From contig NZ_PGVG01000002.1 of NCBI RefSeq assembly GCF_002795245.1, forward strand, positions 124,001 to 188,000: a stretch of DNA of 64,000 bases, in the 5' to 3' direction. This stretch comes from Bradyrhizobium forestalis (GTDB lineage: Bacteria; Pseudomonadota; Alphaproteobacteria; Rhizobiales; Xanthobacteraceae). Shown piece after piece: positions 45,860-55,498 of this stretch. The position numbers and the translations under genes are program-made. The notes beneath the pieces are model-generated. The model made no database searches. It was not told the origin of the DNA and was given only the letters and a program-made list of their open reading frames with translations. Position 1 is the stretch's first letter, and each line of letters begins with the position of its first letter.

Positions 45860-45899
45860 TTAAATCAAAAATAAAATGTGAATTAATAAAAATTAAATA
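45860..45899. promoter_or_regulatory. AT-rich island
   Basis: Of these 40 bases only 3 are G or C, in a genome with GC well above 60 percent. The patch lies in the 397-bp gap between the small gene ending at 45747 and the ilvD stop at 46145. It could be an upstream promoter element for the leftward gene, or a binding site for a nucleoid protein. The rest of the gap holds a hairpin near 46005 and nothing else recognisable. Confidence 0.4.
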
Positions 45900-46004
45900 G
45901 CAGGGTGTGGACAAATGCACTAAGTTGACCGTGCCTGGCGGGCGAGCCCGCACGTCGGGTGCCCACTTCGCAAACGGCTCCCGCTCCCACCCCCAACTGC
46001 CCAC

Positions 46005-46023
46005 GCCCCCGGGAAGCGGGGGC
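46005..46023 (-). terminator. possible terminator downstream of ilvD
   Basis: GCCCCC (46005-46010) and GGGGGC (46018-46023) form a short stem around a 7-nt loop, 121 bp beyond the ilvD stop. No U-tract follows on the minus strand, so this is only a candidate. Confidence 0.3.
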
Positions 46024-46144
46024 CGTTCTTTCCGAATCTCCGTTCCGGCTCCGTGGTTCCTGCAACGGCGCATCCGCGCGCTCGCGTGGAGCCGCGAGTC
46101 GTTCCGAAAGCTGGCGATCCAGCCTGTGACGTGCCGATCCGCGC

Positions 46145-47995
46145 CTATCTCGAGCGCCGCTTCACCTCGCGCACCGCGCCGCGCGCAGCGCTGGTGGTGA
46201 GCGCGGCGTAAGCCTGAAGCGCGGTCGAGACGTTGCGCTTGCGGCTCTGCGGCTGCCAGGCGGCATCGCCCTTCGCCTCCTCCGCCGCGCGGCGCTTGGC
46301 GAGCTCCTCGTCGGAGACGTCCAGGCTGATGCTGCGGTTCGGGATGTCGATGGCGATGCGGTCGCCGTCGCGCACGAGACCGATGGTGCCGCCCTCGGCA
46401 GCTTCCGGCGACAGGTGGCCGATCGACAGGCCGGACGAGCCGCCGGAGAAACGGCCGTCGGTGACGAGCGCGCAGGCCTTTCCGAGGCCCATCGATTTCA
46501 GATAGCTGGTCGGATACAGCATCTCCTGCATGCCGGGGCCGCCGCGCGGGCCTTCGTAGCGCACGACCACGACCTCGCCGGCCACGACCTTGCCGCCCAA
46601 AATGCCTTCGACCGCCGCGTCCTGGCTTTCGAACACGCGCGCGGGACCGGAGAATTTCAGGATCGAGGCGTCGACGCCGGCGGTCTTCACGATGCAGCCG
46701 TCCTGCGCGAGGTTGCCGTAGAGCACGGCAAGACCGCCGTCCTTGCTGAAGGCGTGCGCGAGGTCGCGCACGACGCCCTTCTCGCGGTCGGCATCGAGCT
46801 CGTCGTAGCGGCGCTCCTGGCTGAAGGCGACCTGGGTCGGGATGCCGCCGGGCGAGGCGCGATAGAAGGTGCGCACCGTCTCGCTCTTGGTGCGCTTGAT
46901 GTCCCAGCGCTCCAATGCCTCGTTCATGGTCGGCGCGTGCACGGTCGAGACCGAGGTGTCGATCAGCCCGGCGCGGTCGAGCTCGCCGAGAATGCCCATG
47001 ATGCCGCCGGCGCGATGCACGTCCTCGACATGCACGTCGGCCACTGACGGCGCGACCTTGCAAAGCACGGGCACGCGGCGCGACAGCCGGTCGATGTCGC
47101 GCATGGTGAACTCGACCTGCCCTTCATGGGCGGCGGCGAGCAGATGCAGCACGGTGTTGGTCGAGCCGCCCATCGCGATGTCGAGCGTCATCGCGTTCTC
47201 GAATGCCTTGAGGTTGGCGATGTTGCGCGGCAGCACGGACGCGTCGTCCTGCTCGTAATAGCGGCGGACGAGATCGACGATGGTGTGACCGGCCTCGACG
47301 AACAGGCGCTTGCGGTCGGCGTGGGTCGCGACCACCGAGCCGTTGCCGGGCAGCGCGAGGCCGAGCGCCTCGGTGAGGCAGTTCATCGAGTTCGCCGTGA
47401 ACATGCCCGAGCAGGAGCCGCAGGTCGGGCACGCCGAGCGCTCGATCACCTTGACGTCGTCGTCGCTGACCTTGGAATCGGCGGCCGCCACCATGGCGTC
47501 GATGAGGTCGACGGCTTTGGTCTTGCCCTCGAGCTTGACCTTGCCGGCCTCCATCGGGCCGCCGGAGATGAACACGGCGGGAATGTTGAGCCGCAGCGCG
47601 GCCATCAGCATGCCGGGCGTGATCTTGTCGCAGTTGGAGATGCAGACGAGGCCGTCGGCGCAATGCGCGTTGGCCATGTACTCGACGCTGTCGGCGATCA
47701 GTTCGCGCGACGGCAGGCTGTAGAGCATGCCGTCATGGCCCATGGCGATGCCGTCATCGACCGCGATGGTGTTGAATTCCTTGGCAACGCCGCCGGCCTG
47801 CTCGATCTCGCGCGCCACCAGCTGGCCGAGATCCTTGAGATGGACGTGACCGGGCACGAACTGGGTGAAGGAGTTGACGACTGCGATGATCGGCTTGCCG
47901 AAATCCGCATCCTTCATGCCCGTCGCGCGCCAGAGGCCGCGGGCGCCCGCCATGTTACGGCCGTGGGTGGTGGTGCGGGAGCGATAGGCTGGCAT
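46145..47995 (-). CDS. ilvD: dihydroxy-acid dehydratase
   Basis: Fe-S dehydratase of 616 residues for isoleucine and valine synthesis, converting 2,3-dihydroxy acids to 2-keto acids in the cytosol. The cluster cysteines lie in [12 protein letters not shown] and [33 protein letters not shown] and [22 protein letters not shown] are the conserved substrate and C-terminal motifs. Length is normal for the type carrying a [4Fe-4S] or [2Fe-2S] cluster. It appears monocistronic, with gaps of about 280-400 bp to each neighbour. Confidence 0.96.
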   Translation of the reverse strand: MPAYRSRTTTHGRNMAGARGLWRATGMKDADFGKPIIAVVNSFTQFVPGHVHLKDLGQLVAREIEQAGGVAKEFNTIAVDDGIAMGHDGMLYSLPSRELIADSVEYMANAHCADGLVCISNCDKITPGMLMAALRLNIPAVFISGGPMEAGKVKLEGKTKAVDLIDAMVAAADSKVSDDDVKVIERSACPTCGSCSGMFTANSMNCLTEALGLALPGNGSVVATHADRKRLFVEAGHTIVDLVRRYYEQDDASVLPRNIANLKAFENAMTLDIAMGGSTNTVLHLLAAAHEGQVEFTMRDIDRLSRRVPVLCKVAPSVADVHVEDVHRAGGIMGILGELDRAGLIDTSVSTVHAPTMNEALERWDIKRTKSETVRTFYRASPGGIPTQVAFSQERRYDELDADREKGVVRDLAHAFSKDGGLAVLYGNLAQDGCIVKTAGVDASILKFSGPARVFESQDAAVEGILGGKVVAGEVVVVRYEGPRGGPGMQEMLYPTSYLKSMGLGKACALVTDGRFSGGSSGLSIGHLSPEAAEGGTIGLVRDGDRIAIDIPNRSISLDVSDEELAKRRAAEEAKGDAAWQPQSRKRNVSTALQAYAALTTSAARGAVREVKRRSR

Positions 47996-48271
47996 GTTTC
48001 CGTCCTCGGGTTTGCCGGCCGGGCGGGAAAATGTGGAGCCGCCTCAGGCCTTTCCGGCCGGATAGCGCACGCGCCGGGCGGGCGCAACGGGAACTTGGGC
48101 ATGGCAGGGCTCCCCTGCCCCCGGCACGGGCTCTCTCTCGTGCCCCGGACGCAGCGCAGCGTCTCTTCGACGGTGCGCTGCAGAGCCGGGGCCCATGTGG
48201 GAGCGAGCGATGTGGCTTCCTGGGTCCCGGCTCGCGCTCCGCGCGTCCGGGACACGAGATCTGCCCCCCGA

Positions 48272-49129
48272 CTACAGCGTCGGATCCAATCGGTCCCGCA
48301 GCCAGTCGCCAATGACCGAGACCGCCAGCGTGGTCACGACGATTGTGGTGGCCGGGGCCAGCATGATCCAGGGCGCCCGGGTCAGATATTCGCGGCCATA
48401 GCCGACCATGTTGCCGAGGCTGGTCATCGGCGGCTGCACGCCGAGGCCGAGGAAGGACAGGCCGGACTCCATCAGGATCACCTCCGGGAAGACCAGCGTG
48501 GTCGAGACGATCAGGGTCGAGGCGATGTTGGGCAGGATGTGCCGGAGGTAGATCCGCGACGGCGTTGCACCAAGCTGGCGGACGGCGGCGGCATAGCCTT
48601 GCGCATTGGCGGAAATCGCAAGGCCGCGCGCGATGCGGGCGTAGCGCTCCCAGCCGAACAGGCCCATCAGGCCGATCAGAAGCGGCAGCGAATTGCCGAA
48701 GAAGGCGAGCACCGCCAGCGCCATGATCAGGAAGGGCATGCTGGCCTGGAAGTCGGACAGCATCAGCACGAGTTGCTCCACGGCCCCGCGGAAATGCGCG
48801 GCGAGGAAGCCGAGCGTGGTGCCGACGATCGCCGAGATCGTGGTGGCGCCGAATGCGATCAGCAGCGAGATGCGGATCGAGACGAGCAGCCGCGACAGCA
48901 CGTCCCGGCCGAGCTCGTCGGTGCCCAGCCAATGCGCGGCATTGCCGGGCGCCGAGAGCCGGTTGCGCAGATCGAGCTGGGTGAAGCCGTAAGGCGCGAT
49001 CTTCTCGGCGAAAGCCGCAATCAGCAGCATCGCGACGATCCAGCTGATCGCGAGCGCGACCGAGACCGGGATTGCGGGAAGGCTGATGCGACGGCGCGCG
49101 GTTGTGTCCTTCAACGTGGCGTCGGTCAT
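48272..49129 (-). CDS. ABC transporter permease (DppC/OppC family)
   Basis: Inner-membrane permease of 285 residues. An N-terminal helix is followed by YGFTQLDLRNRLSAPGNAAHWLGTDELGRDVLSRLLVS, the DppC signature, and the EAA loop YAAAVRQLGATPSRIYLRHILPN. The C-terminus GDWLRDRLDPTL is also family-typical. The ATG at 49129 overlaps the upstream permease stop by 4 bp. It is the last gene of a six-gene operon for a substrate taken up by a family 5 binding protein. Confidence 0.92.
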   Translation of the reverse strand: MTDATLKDTTARRRISLPAIPVSVALAISWIVAMLLIAAFAEKIAPYGFTQLDLRNRLSAPGNAAHWLGTDELGRDVLSRLLVSIRISLLIAFGATTISAIVGTTLGFLAAHFRGAVEQLVLMLSDFQASMPFLIMALAVLAFFGNSLPLLIGLMGLFGWERYARIARGLAISANAQGYAAAVRQLGATPSRIYLRHILPNIASTLIVSTTLVFPEVILMESGLSFLGLGVQPPMTSLGNMVGYGREYLTRAPWIMLAPATTIVVTTLAVSVIGDWLRDRLDPTL

Positions 49130-50055
49130 GCATGGGCTCCCTTGGTGCGCAGGCGCGGATCGAGGAAGCCGTAGAGGAAGTCGACGATCAGGTTGGACGT
49201 CACCATGGTCATCGCGACCAGCAGCAGGATGCATTGCACGACGGCGAGGTCGCGGTTGGCAACGGCGACGACGAGCAGGCGCCCTACTCCCGGCCAGGCA
49301 AACACGCTCTCGACCACCACGGCGCCCGCGATCAGCGTGCCCACCATGAAGCCGAGAATGGTGATGGTCGGGATCGCCGCGTTCGGCAGCGCGTGCGATG
49401 TCACCACCTTGCGCCAAGGCACGCCTTTTGCGGATGCAGTGCGGATATAGGGCTGGCCCAGCACCTCCAGCATTGCGCTGCGGGTGAAGCGCGCCAGCAC
49501 CGCGGCGCCGCCGAGGCTCAGCGTTGCGATCGGCAGGATGGCGTGGCGCCAACTGTCCTGCCCGCCCGACGGCAGCCAGCCGAGCTGCACGGCGAAGACG
49601 AGCACCAGCAGCAGCGCGAGCACGAAGCTCGGGACCGTGAAACCAGCCACCGCCGTCATCATCACGGCGCGGTCGATTCCCGAGCCGCGATGCAGCGCGG
49701 CGTAGATGCCGGCGGGAATGCCGAGCGCGACCTTGAAGGCGAAGGCCGGCAAGGTCAGCGCCAGCGTCGCCGGAATCCGCTCCAGCACGAGCTCGATCGC
49801 GGGCCGGCCGTCGCGCATGGAGCGGCCGAGCTCGCCTTTGGCGATGGCGCCGAAATAGTCGAGATACTGAAACCAGATGGGATCATCGAGGCCCCAGGCC
49901 TTGCGAAACGCCGCGAGCACTTCCGGCGGCGCCTCGGGTCCCAGGATCATCAGCGCGGGATCGCCGGAGAGGCGAAGCACGACGAAGGCGAAGGTGACGA
50001 CGAGGATGATCGTCAGAGCCGCGCGCCCGATCCGAATGGCGAAATAGCGTCCCAT
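49126..50055 (-). CDS. ABC transporter permease (DppB/OppB family)
   Basis: Inner-membrane permease of 309 residues with six helices. It opens RYFAIRIGRAALTIILVVTFAFVVLRLSGDPA, the usual DppB start. The EAA loop reads YIRTASAKGVPWRKVVTSHALPNAAIP, and the C-terminus ends in LIVDFLYGFLDPRLR. It pairs with the DppC-type subunit. Its start overlaps the ATPase stop by one base, so the operon is tightly packed. Confidence 0.92.
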   Translation of the reverse strand: MGRYFAIRIGRAALTIILVVTFAFVVLRLSGDPALMILGPEAPPEVLAAFRKAWGLDDPIWFQYLDYFGAIAKGELGRSMRDGRPAIELVLERIPATLALTLPAFAFKVALGIPAGIYAALHRGSGIDRAVMMTAVAGFTVPSFVLALLLVLVFAVQLGWLPSGGQDSWRHAILPIATLSLGGAAVLARFTRSAMLEVLGQPYIRTASAKGVPWRKVVTSHALPNAAIPTITILGFMVGTLIAGAVVVESVFAWPGVGRLLVVAVANRDLAVVQCILLLVAMTMVTSNLIVDFLYGFLDPRLRTKGAHA

Positions 50056-51041
50056 CAGGCAGCGTCCCGTGTCGCGGCGCCGGTGACGAGATGGCAGGCG
50101 ACCTGCCGGTTACCGCCGACGGCTTCGAGCGCCGGCACCTCGCTCGCACAGCGCGCGATGGCCCGCGGGCAGCGCGGATGGAAGGCACAGCCTTTGGGGC
50201 GCGCGGCCGGATTCGGCGGATCGCCTGACAGCACGATACGGCCGGCGCTGCGGCGGCCCGGTGCGGGCGAGGCCGAGACCAGCGCCTGGGTATAGGGATG
50301 CTCGGGCCGCGCGAACAGGTCGTCGGCGCTGCCGATCTCGACGATGCGGCCGAGATACATCACGGCAACCACATTGCTGATCTGCCGGACGACACGCAGA
50401 TCATGGCTGATGAACAGCAGCGTCAGCCCAAGCTGCGCCTGGAGATCGGCGAGCAGGTTCACCACCTGCGCCTGGATCGAGACGTCGAGCGCGCTGACCG
50501 GCTCGTCGCAGACCAGGAAATCCGGCTTCGTCGCCAGCGCCCGCGCCAGCACGATGCGCTGGCGCTGTCCGCCGGACAGTGCGCCCGGATAGCGCACGCC
50601 GTGCGCCGGCGTCAGCTCGACCGCGCGCAGCAACTCGCGCACCCGCTCGGCGCGCTCGGCGGGCGTGCCGAGACCGTGGATATCCAGGGGCTCGCGGATC
50701 TGGGTGGCGACCGGCAGGCGCCGATCCAGCGCACCCAGCGGATCCTGGAAGATCATCTGCATGCGCGCGCGCTGCGCACGCCAGGCGGCCGTTCCCGGCG
50801 CGGCCATCGGCTTGCCGTCGAACCGTACCTCGCCGCGATCGGGCGGCTCGAGGCCGAGCACGATGCGGCCGGTCGTGGATTTGCCCGAGCCGGACTCGCC
50901 GACGAGACCCAGCGTTTGGCCTCTGGCAATCGTGAGCGACACGCCGTCGACGGCATGCACGGCCGTAGCTCGGCCGAACATTCCGGAGCGCATGCTGTAG
51001 CTGCGCGAGATCGTGGACACTTCGACGAGCGGCGCGCTCAT
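50055..51041 (-). CDS. ABC transporter ATP-binding protein (DppF/OppF family)
   Basis: ATPase of 328 residues. Walker [10 protein letters not shown], signature LSGGQRQR, Walker B FLVCDEPVSALD and switch ISHDL are present. The C-terminal oligopeptide transporter domain has the cysteines C-F-H-P-R-C and later RCASEVP that in this family can hold an Fe-S cluster. It overlaps the second ATPase gene by 4 bp. The start at 51041 gives the family N-terminus. Confidence 0.92.
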   Translation of the reverse strand: MSAPLVEVSTISRSYSMRSGMFGRATAVHAVDGVSLTIARGQTLGLVGESGSGKSTTGRIVLGLEPPDRGEVRFDGKPMAAPGTAAWRAQRARMQMIFQDPLGALDRRLPVATQIREPLDIHGLGTPAERAERVRELLRAVELTPAHGVRYPGALSGGQRQRIVLARALATKPDFLVCDEPVSALDVSIQAQVVNLLADLQAQLGLTLLFISHDLRVVRQISNVVAVMYLGRIVEIGSADDLFARPEHPYTQALVSASPAPGRRSAGRIVLSGDPPNPAARPKGCAFHPRCPRAIARCASEVPALEAVGGNRQVACHLVTGAATRDAA

Positions 51042-52021
51042 TCGGCAGCGATTCCGAGCAGCGCGCGGCGCGAGGCTTCGGCGCGGATACAGGCAACGGT
51101 CCGATCGTTCGCGATCGGCGCCAGGCTCGGCGCGGCCAGGCCGCACGGTTCGGCCGCCAGCGCGCAGCGCGGCGCGAAGGCGCATCCATCAGGCATGTGC
51201 GCGGGATCGGGCACGGTGCCGGGAATGGCCGTGAGGCGCCGCCGCGGCCCATCGAGCGGCGGCAGCGCACCGATCAACCCTTGCGCATAAGGGTGCACGG
51301 GGTCGGCGAACAGCTGGTTGCTCGGTGCCTGCTCGACGATGCGGCCGGCATACATCACCGCGACGCGGTCACAATTCTCAGCGACGACGCCGAGGTCGTG
51401 ACTGATCAGCACCATCGCCATGCTCATCTCGCGGCGGACCGTGGAGAGCAGCTCCAGGATCTGGGCCTGAATGGTGGCGTCAAGCGCCGTGGTCGGCTCG
51501 TCCGCGATCAACAGATCGGGATTTCCGGCCAGCGCCATCGCGATCATGATGCGCTGGACCTGGCCGCCGGAGAATTCATGCGGATAGGCCTCTAACCGCC
51601 GGCCTGCGTCGGGAATGCCGACGAGATCGAGCAGCCGCCGCGCTTCCGCCTTCACGGCGTTGCCTTGGAGATCCCGATGCAGCGCCAGCGCTTCACAAAG
51701 CTGCCTGCGGATGGTCAGTACCGGGTTGAGCGCACTCGCCGGATCCTGGAAGATCATGGCGATGCGCCCGCCCCGCACGTGATCAAGCTCGGTGGCCGGC
51801 GCGCCGAGGATCTCTCGTCCCTCGAGCCGCACCGAGCCTGTGACCTTCGCATGCCGCGGCAAGAGGCCGAGCGCGGCCAGCCATGTCACAGACTTGCCGG
51901 AGCCGGACTCGCCGACGAGGCCGAGCGCCTCGCCCTTGTGCAAGTTGATGTCGACGCCGCGCAGGACCGGCACGCCGCTGAAGGCGACGCGCAAGTCCCG
52001 GATGCTGACCAGCTGCGGCAC
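51038..52021 (-). CDS. ABC transporter ATP-binding protein (DppD/OppD family)
   Basis: ATPase of 327 residues with Walker [10 protein letters not shown], signature FSGGQVQR, Walker [13 protein letters not shown] and switch [13 protein letters not shown]. The C-terminal domain has the [15 protein letters not shown] cysteine set typical of OppD/DppD. With the DppF-type protein it forms the heterodimeric motor. The gene follows the binding-protein gene with only 1 bp between stop and start. Confidence 0.92.
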   Translation of the reverse strand: MPQLVSIRDLRVAFSGVPVLRGVDINLHKGEALGLVGESGSGKSVTWLAALGLLPRHAKVTGSVRLEGREILGAPATELDHVRGGRIAMIFQDPASALNPVLTIRRQLCEALALHRDLQGNAVKAEARRLLDLVGIPDAGRRLEAYPHEFSGGQVQRIMIAMALAGNPDLLIADEPTTALDATIQAQILELLSTVRREMSMAMVLISHDLGVVAENCDRVAVMYAGRIVEQAPSNQLFADPVHPYAQGLIGALPPLDGPRRRLTAIPGTVPDPAHMPDGCAFAPRCALAAEPCGLAAPSLAPIANDRTVACIRAEASRRALLGIAAE

Positions 52022-52022
52022 C

Positions 52023-53660
52023 TCAGGCCTCGAAATTGCCGGCGCGAAAATCCATCGCGAAGGCGGGCGCCGCCTTCCACTTGATCGATTTCGGCTTGGC
52101 GGTGAAGGTCGCGTTCTGGTGCAGCACCGTGTAGGCGGGATCCTCGCGCTCGGCGATCTCGAGCATGCGGTGGAACGCCTTCCTGCGGGCGGCGCGGTCG
52201 GTCGAGGTCTCCAGGAACTCCGAGAGCTTGTTCAGCTCGACATTGGTCCATTCGCCGATCTGCTGCTGCTGGCCGTTCGGACCGTGCTGGGCGACCAGCG
52301 AGGACACCGGATCGTTGAAAGCGGCCGAGTTCGACCAGTCGCGCACGGCGCGCGTGGGCGCCCGCTCCATAATCTGCGACCAGTTTTCCTTGGTCTCGAT
52401 CTGGACGTTGAGGCCGACCGACTTCCACATCTCGACCAGCACCTGCGCGGTCGCGACCTGGTTGGTGTAGTAATTGTTGAGCAGGCGATAGGGGATCGGA
52501 TCGCCCTTGTAATTGGCCTGCTTCAACAGGTCCTGCGCGAGCTTGGGATCATAGGCCGGCACGTTCCAGTCGGCGTTGAACATGTCGCCGTAGAATTCCC
52601 ATTGCAGGCCTTTCGGCACGCGGGTGCGGCCGGCCCACAGGCTGTCGACGATGGCCTGGCGGTCGATCGCGTGGGTAAAGGCGCGCCTGACAAGCGGATT
52701 GGCGAGCACGGCGTGGTTCTTGTCGAACACGGTCAGGCGGTGATTGAGGATGGTGCCGCCCTGCACTTCGAACGCGGCGTTCTTCTCGATGCCGGCGATC
52801 TGGTCCGGCGGGATGTCGCAGGCAAACTGGTATTCGCCCGACAAGAGGCCGTTGATGCGGCTCGCGACCTCAGGCACTTCGAGGAAACGAATGCGCTTGA
52901 GCGGCGGACGACCGCCCCAATATTCGTCGTGGGCTTCGAGGGTCAGCGAGACGTCGGGCTTGAGCTCGACGACCTTATAAGGACCGGTCGTCACCGGCCT
53001 GCGAGCCCAATCAAGATAGCTGGCGGCCTCTTCCCAGGCGCGGCGGTTCATGATGTCGGAGCCGTAGCGCGACAGCCGGCCCTCGATCGTGACGTCGGGC
53101 GTCGCGTTGTAGAAGCGCACCGTGTACTTGTCGACGGCATCGACGCGCACCAGGTCCGGCCAGATCCGGCGAGCAACCGCGGGCACGTCGGGCGGCAGCT
53201 CCTTGCCCGGCCGTGGCGTCGGGATCTTCTCGAACGCCTTGATTGTGGACCGGCTCTTGGCCTCGGTCTCGCCGAACATGCGCTCGCGGCTGAAAGTGAA
53301 GACGACGTCTTCTGCCGTCAGCTCATCGCCATTGTGGAACTTGACACCCTTGCGCAGCTTCACCTCGACGGTCTGATCGTCGATGCGGCGCCATTCGGTG
53401 GCAAGGCCGGGCACGGCTTCGAGATTGCCGCGCCAGTTCTTGGAGATCAGGCCTTCCCAGATCGAGGAGAAGAACACGCGCTCGCCGACGTTGGACTGCT
53501 CGCGCAGCACGTCGAGCACGTTCGCGTTGGTCACCTTCTGCACGGCGATCGTCACCGACGGGCGGTTGTCGCCTTGCGCGATGGCAAAGCGCGGCAGCAG
53601 CAATGTGCTTGCGGCAGCGCCGCCGGATTTCAGGATGGTGCGACGGGTGAATTTACTCAT
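52023..53660 (-). CDS. ABC transporter substrate-binding protein (family 5)
   Basis: Periplasmic binding protein of 545 residues, a usual length for the DppA/OppA group. A twin-arginine-like signal (FTRRTILKSGGAAASTLLLPRFAIA) precedes the mature protein. Family 5 marks are EVKLRKGVKFHNGDELTAEDVVFTF, NPLVRRAFTHAIDRQAIVD and the final YTVLHQNATFTAKP. Peptides, nickel, opines and sugars are all known ligands of this family, so the ligand is open. The neighbouring sugar phosphate isomerase/epimerase suggests a sugar-like ligand. Confidence 0.9.
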   Translation of the reverse strand: MSKFTRRTILKSGGAAASTLLLPRFAIAQGDNRPSVTIAVQKVTNANVLDVLREQSNVGERVFFSSIWEGLISKNWRGNLEAVPGLATEWRRIDDQTVEVKLRKGVKFHNGDELTAEDVVFTFSRERMFGETEAKSRSTIKAFEKIPTPRPGKELPPDVPAVARRIWPDLVRVDAVDKYTVRFYNATPDVTIEGRLSRYGSDIMNRRAWEEAASYLDWARRPVTTGPYKVVELKPDVSLTLEAHDEYWGGRPPLKRIRFLEVPEVASRINGLLSGEYQFACDIPPDQIAGIEKNAAFEVQGGTILNHRLTVFDKNHAVLANPLVRRAFTHAIDRQAIVDSLWAGRTRVPKGLQWEFYGDMFNADWNVPAYDPKLAQDLLKQANYKGDPIPYRLLNNYYTNQVATAQVLVEMWKSVGLNVQIETKENWSQIMERAPTRAVRDWSNSAAFNDPVSSLVAQHGPNGQQQQIGEWTNVELNKLSEFLETSTDRAARRKAFHRMLEIAEREDPAYTVLHQNATFTAKPKSIKWKAAPAFAMDFRAGNFEA

Positions 53661-53689
53661 GGCGGTAACCCCTGCCCTGGATGATGCTG

Positions 53690-54505
53690 TTATTCGGCGA
53701 GCCCGAGCGCAGCGAGATAGGCTGCGCCGGCGCGGACGTCGTCGTGATTGCGGAGTTCGAGGATCAGCCGCGGATTCGACGTGAGCCGGCCAAGGGCGCG
53801 GAACACGGCGACCCAGGGGATGTTGCCTTCGCCCGGCGCCCAGTGCCGGTCGGCAAAGCCGTCGGTGTCCTGCAGGTGCACATGCGTCAGCATGTCGCCG
53901 GCGGTCTCGACGTAATAGTCCACCGGCGGCGCGCCGGTGGAGATGTGGGCGTAATTGGCGTGGCCGGTGTCGAGCGAGACGCGGACCTTATTGCTCTCGA
54001 GCGCCTTGGCGAGGCGCACGCGGTCGCGCGGATCCTTGTCCTCGATGTTCTCGATGACGATCTCGCAGCCGATCGTCTCGGCGCGCGCGATCACCTCGGC
54101 GAGTGTCGCCTTGACGCGTTCGACCAGATTGCCGCGGTTGTCGGGATAGAGGTCGAGGTTGTTGTAGTCCCAGGTCGTGAACGGCGAATGGATCACCATC
54201 TGCGTCGCGCCGAGGAACTCGGCCGCGTCCAGTCCCTGAAGCAGGCGCTTGGTCACCGCCTGGCGGATCATGGGATCATGGCTGTCGATCTTGAAGCCCC
54301 AGAACGGGCCATGAATTCCGAGCCGACCGGTGTGGCCGGTCAGCATCTGCTTGATCTCGCTTGCCGTGCTGCGCCAGTCGCTATCGAGCAGATCGGCGCG
54401 GAAAAAATCCTGGATTTCGAGATCGCGCTGCCGTTCGAGAAGCCAGTCGCGATGCGCGGGGATCGATTTGATAGACAATGCGGCGCCCAACACCGGCTTC
54501 GACAT
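53690..54505 (-). CDS. sugar phosphate isomerase/epimerase (AP endonuclease 2 fold)
   Basis: A 271-residue TIM-barrel protein of the Xyl isomerase-like family. It has metal-ligand motifs HSPFTTWDYNN, VIENIEDKDP (Glu), SLDTGHANYAHI (Asp, His), HVHLQDTDGFADRHWAPGEGNI (His-x-His, Asp) and LILELRNHDD (Glu). These enzymes isomerise or epimerise sugars and inositols, such as myo-inosose. It is first of the operon, 29 bp before the binding protein. It suggests the importer feeds a carbohydrate-like substrate. Confidence 0.85.
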   Translation of the reverse strand: MSKPVLGAALSIKSIPAHRDWLLERQRDLEIQDFFRADLLDSDWRSTASEIKQMLTGHTGRLGIHGPFWGFKIDSHDPMIRQAVTKRLLQGLDAAEFLGATQMVIHSPFTTWDYNNLDLYPDNRGNLVERVKATLAEVIARAETIGCEIVIENIEDKDPRDRVRLAKALESNKVRVSLDTGHANYAHISTGAPPVDYYVETAGDMLTHVHLQDTDGFADRHWAPGEGNIPWVAVFRALGRLTSNPRLILELRNHDDVRAGAAYLAALGLAE

Positions 54506-54831
54506 GGCATGCTCCTTGGCCGTCAGCGATGACGGGAGCAGCGCTAGACCAGTTCAATGACAGGCCCGTGAAATGCAGATTGGGAGGTGCCGATGAGATG
54601 TGGACATCCCGTCGGTCGCGCGCTGCAGATCGGCAATCAGCGACCGATGCAGAACGAACACATGGCAAGCGCTATCGTGTCCGTAGTGATCCGGAATGGA
54701 ATCCTATCCAGCCTTCGCGTACATCGCCGGACATCGATCGGCGGCCACTTCCACGAGCATCATCTCTGATCGCGCAACATGGGTTGGGGGACCACATGGG
54801 GCGGGGGATTGAAGGCTGGGGCAAGGTGACG

Positions 54832-54931
54832 AGGTCCGGACTCCTAGGCACTCCGGACCTTGAAACCTTTCAGATTGAACGCACATCGCGCCGTCCGGCT
54901 GATTCAGCCGGGCGGCGCGTTGTCGTTTCAG
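54832..54931 (+). ncRNA. candidate small RNA with two strong hairpins
   Basis: In the 579-bp gap between the isomerase gene and the GrlR-like gene there are two hairpins 26 bp apart. Hairpin 1: AGGTCCGGA (54832-54840), loop CTCCTAGGCAC, TCCGGACCT (54852-54860), perfect 9 bp. Its loop displays CTCCT, an anti-Shine-Dalgarno-like motif. Hairpin 2: CGCGCCG-T-CCGGCT (54887-54900), loop GATTC, AGCCGG-G-CGGCGCG (54906-54919), 14 bp with one T-G pair, followed by TTGTCGTTT, terminator-like on the plus strand. I see no clear promoter. The rest of the gap holds no supportable gene. Confidence 0.4.
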
Positions 54932-55084
54932 GCGTCGCATTTCGGTTCGGCTGCTTCTCGCACGCCACCCGGGCCTGCTGATTGACCTGTGTGTTAGACT
55001 GCGTCGTCTGATTGGCTTGATTGGTCTACTTGCCGGATTGAGCGCGACGGTTCCTGAGACGCAAAGAAGGCAGATCACACCGGC

Positions 55085-55468
55085 TTAGATCGCGTCCTTC
55101 AGCGTCAGCCGTGCCGTGAACGTCACGCTGGTCTTGCCGACCAGCGCCATGCCTTCGACCTCAGCGCCGCCGGCGGAGTAGTCGCCGGAAAAGCCGCAGG
55201 TGACCTCCCGGCCGCCGAATGCTAGCGTCCTGCCGACCGCCTCGGTGTGCTGGTTGACGATCATGTCGCCACGCCACTTGCCGTTCCGGAACGTGTAGCT
55301 GCCGGTATAGTAGAAATAGCTGTCGCCGCCCATGATGCGGCCGTCGCAGAGCACGACCACGCCCCTGGCCTGTCCGCGCTTGCCCTCGCGCATCTCGATG
55401 TCGAAAATGTAGAGGCCGTTGGTGACCTTGGCCTCCTCACCGGTTTCCGCCCCATCCCCGGCCGACAT
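55085..55468 (-). CDS. GrlR-like regulatory protein
   Basis: A 127-residue beta-rich protein. GLYIFDIEMREGKRGQARGVVVLCDGRIMGGDSYFYYTGSYTF matches the small beta-barrel pattern of GrlR, a regulator of type III secretion in enteric pathogens; the family also occurs widely in rhizobia without such systems. The ATG has GGGAGGGACGATCTG upstream. It lies 30 bp after nadE, so it is probably co-transcribed. The role here is unknown, and no T3SS gene is in the window. Confidence 0.65.
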   Translation of the reverse strand: MSAGDGAETGEEAKVTNGLYIFDIEMREGKRGQARGVVVLCDGRIMGGDSYFYYTGSYTFRNGKWRGDMIVNQHTEAVGRTLAFGGREVTCGFSGDYSAGGAEVEGMALVGKTSVTFTARLTLKDAI

Positions 55469-55498
55469 CAGATCGTCCCTCCCCCAACGCCGCCCCGA

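Noticed and set aside
54587..54769. 60-codon frame with a nearby GGGAGG
   Set aside because: The ribosome-like motif is suggestive, but the peptide has no family features and coding periodicity is weak; kept as unproven.
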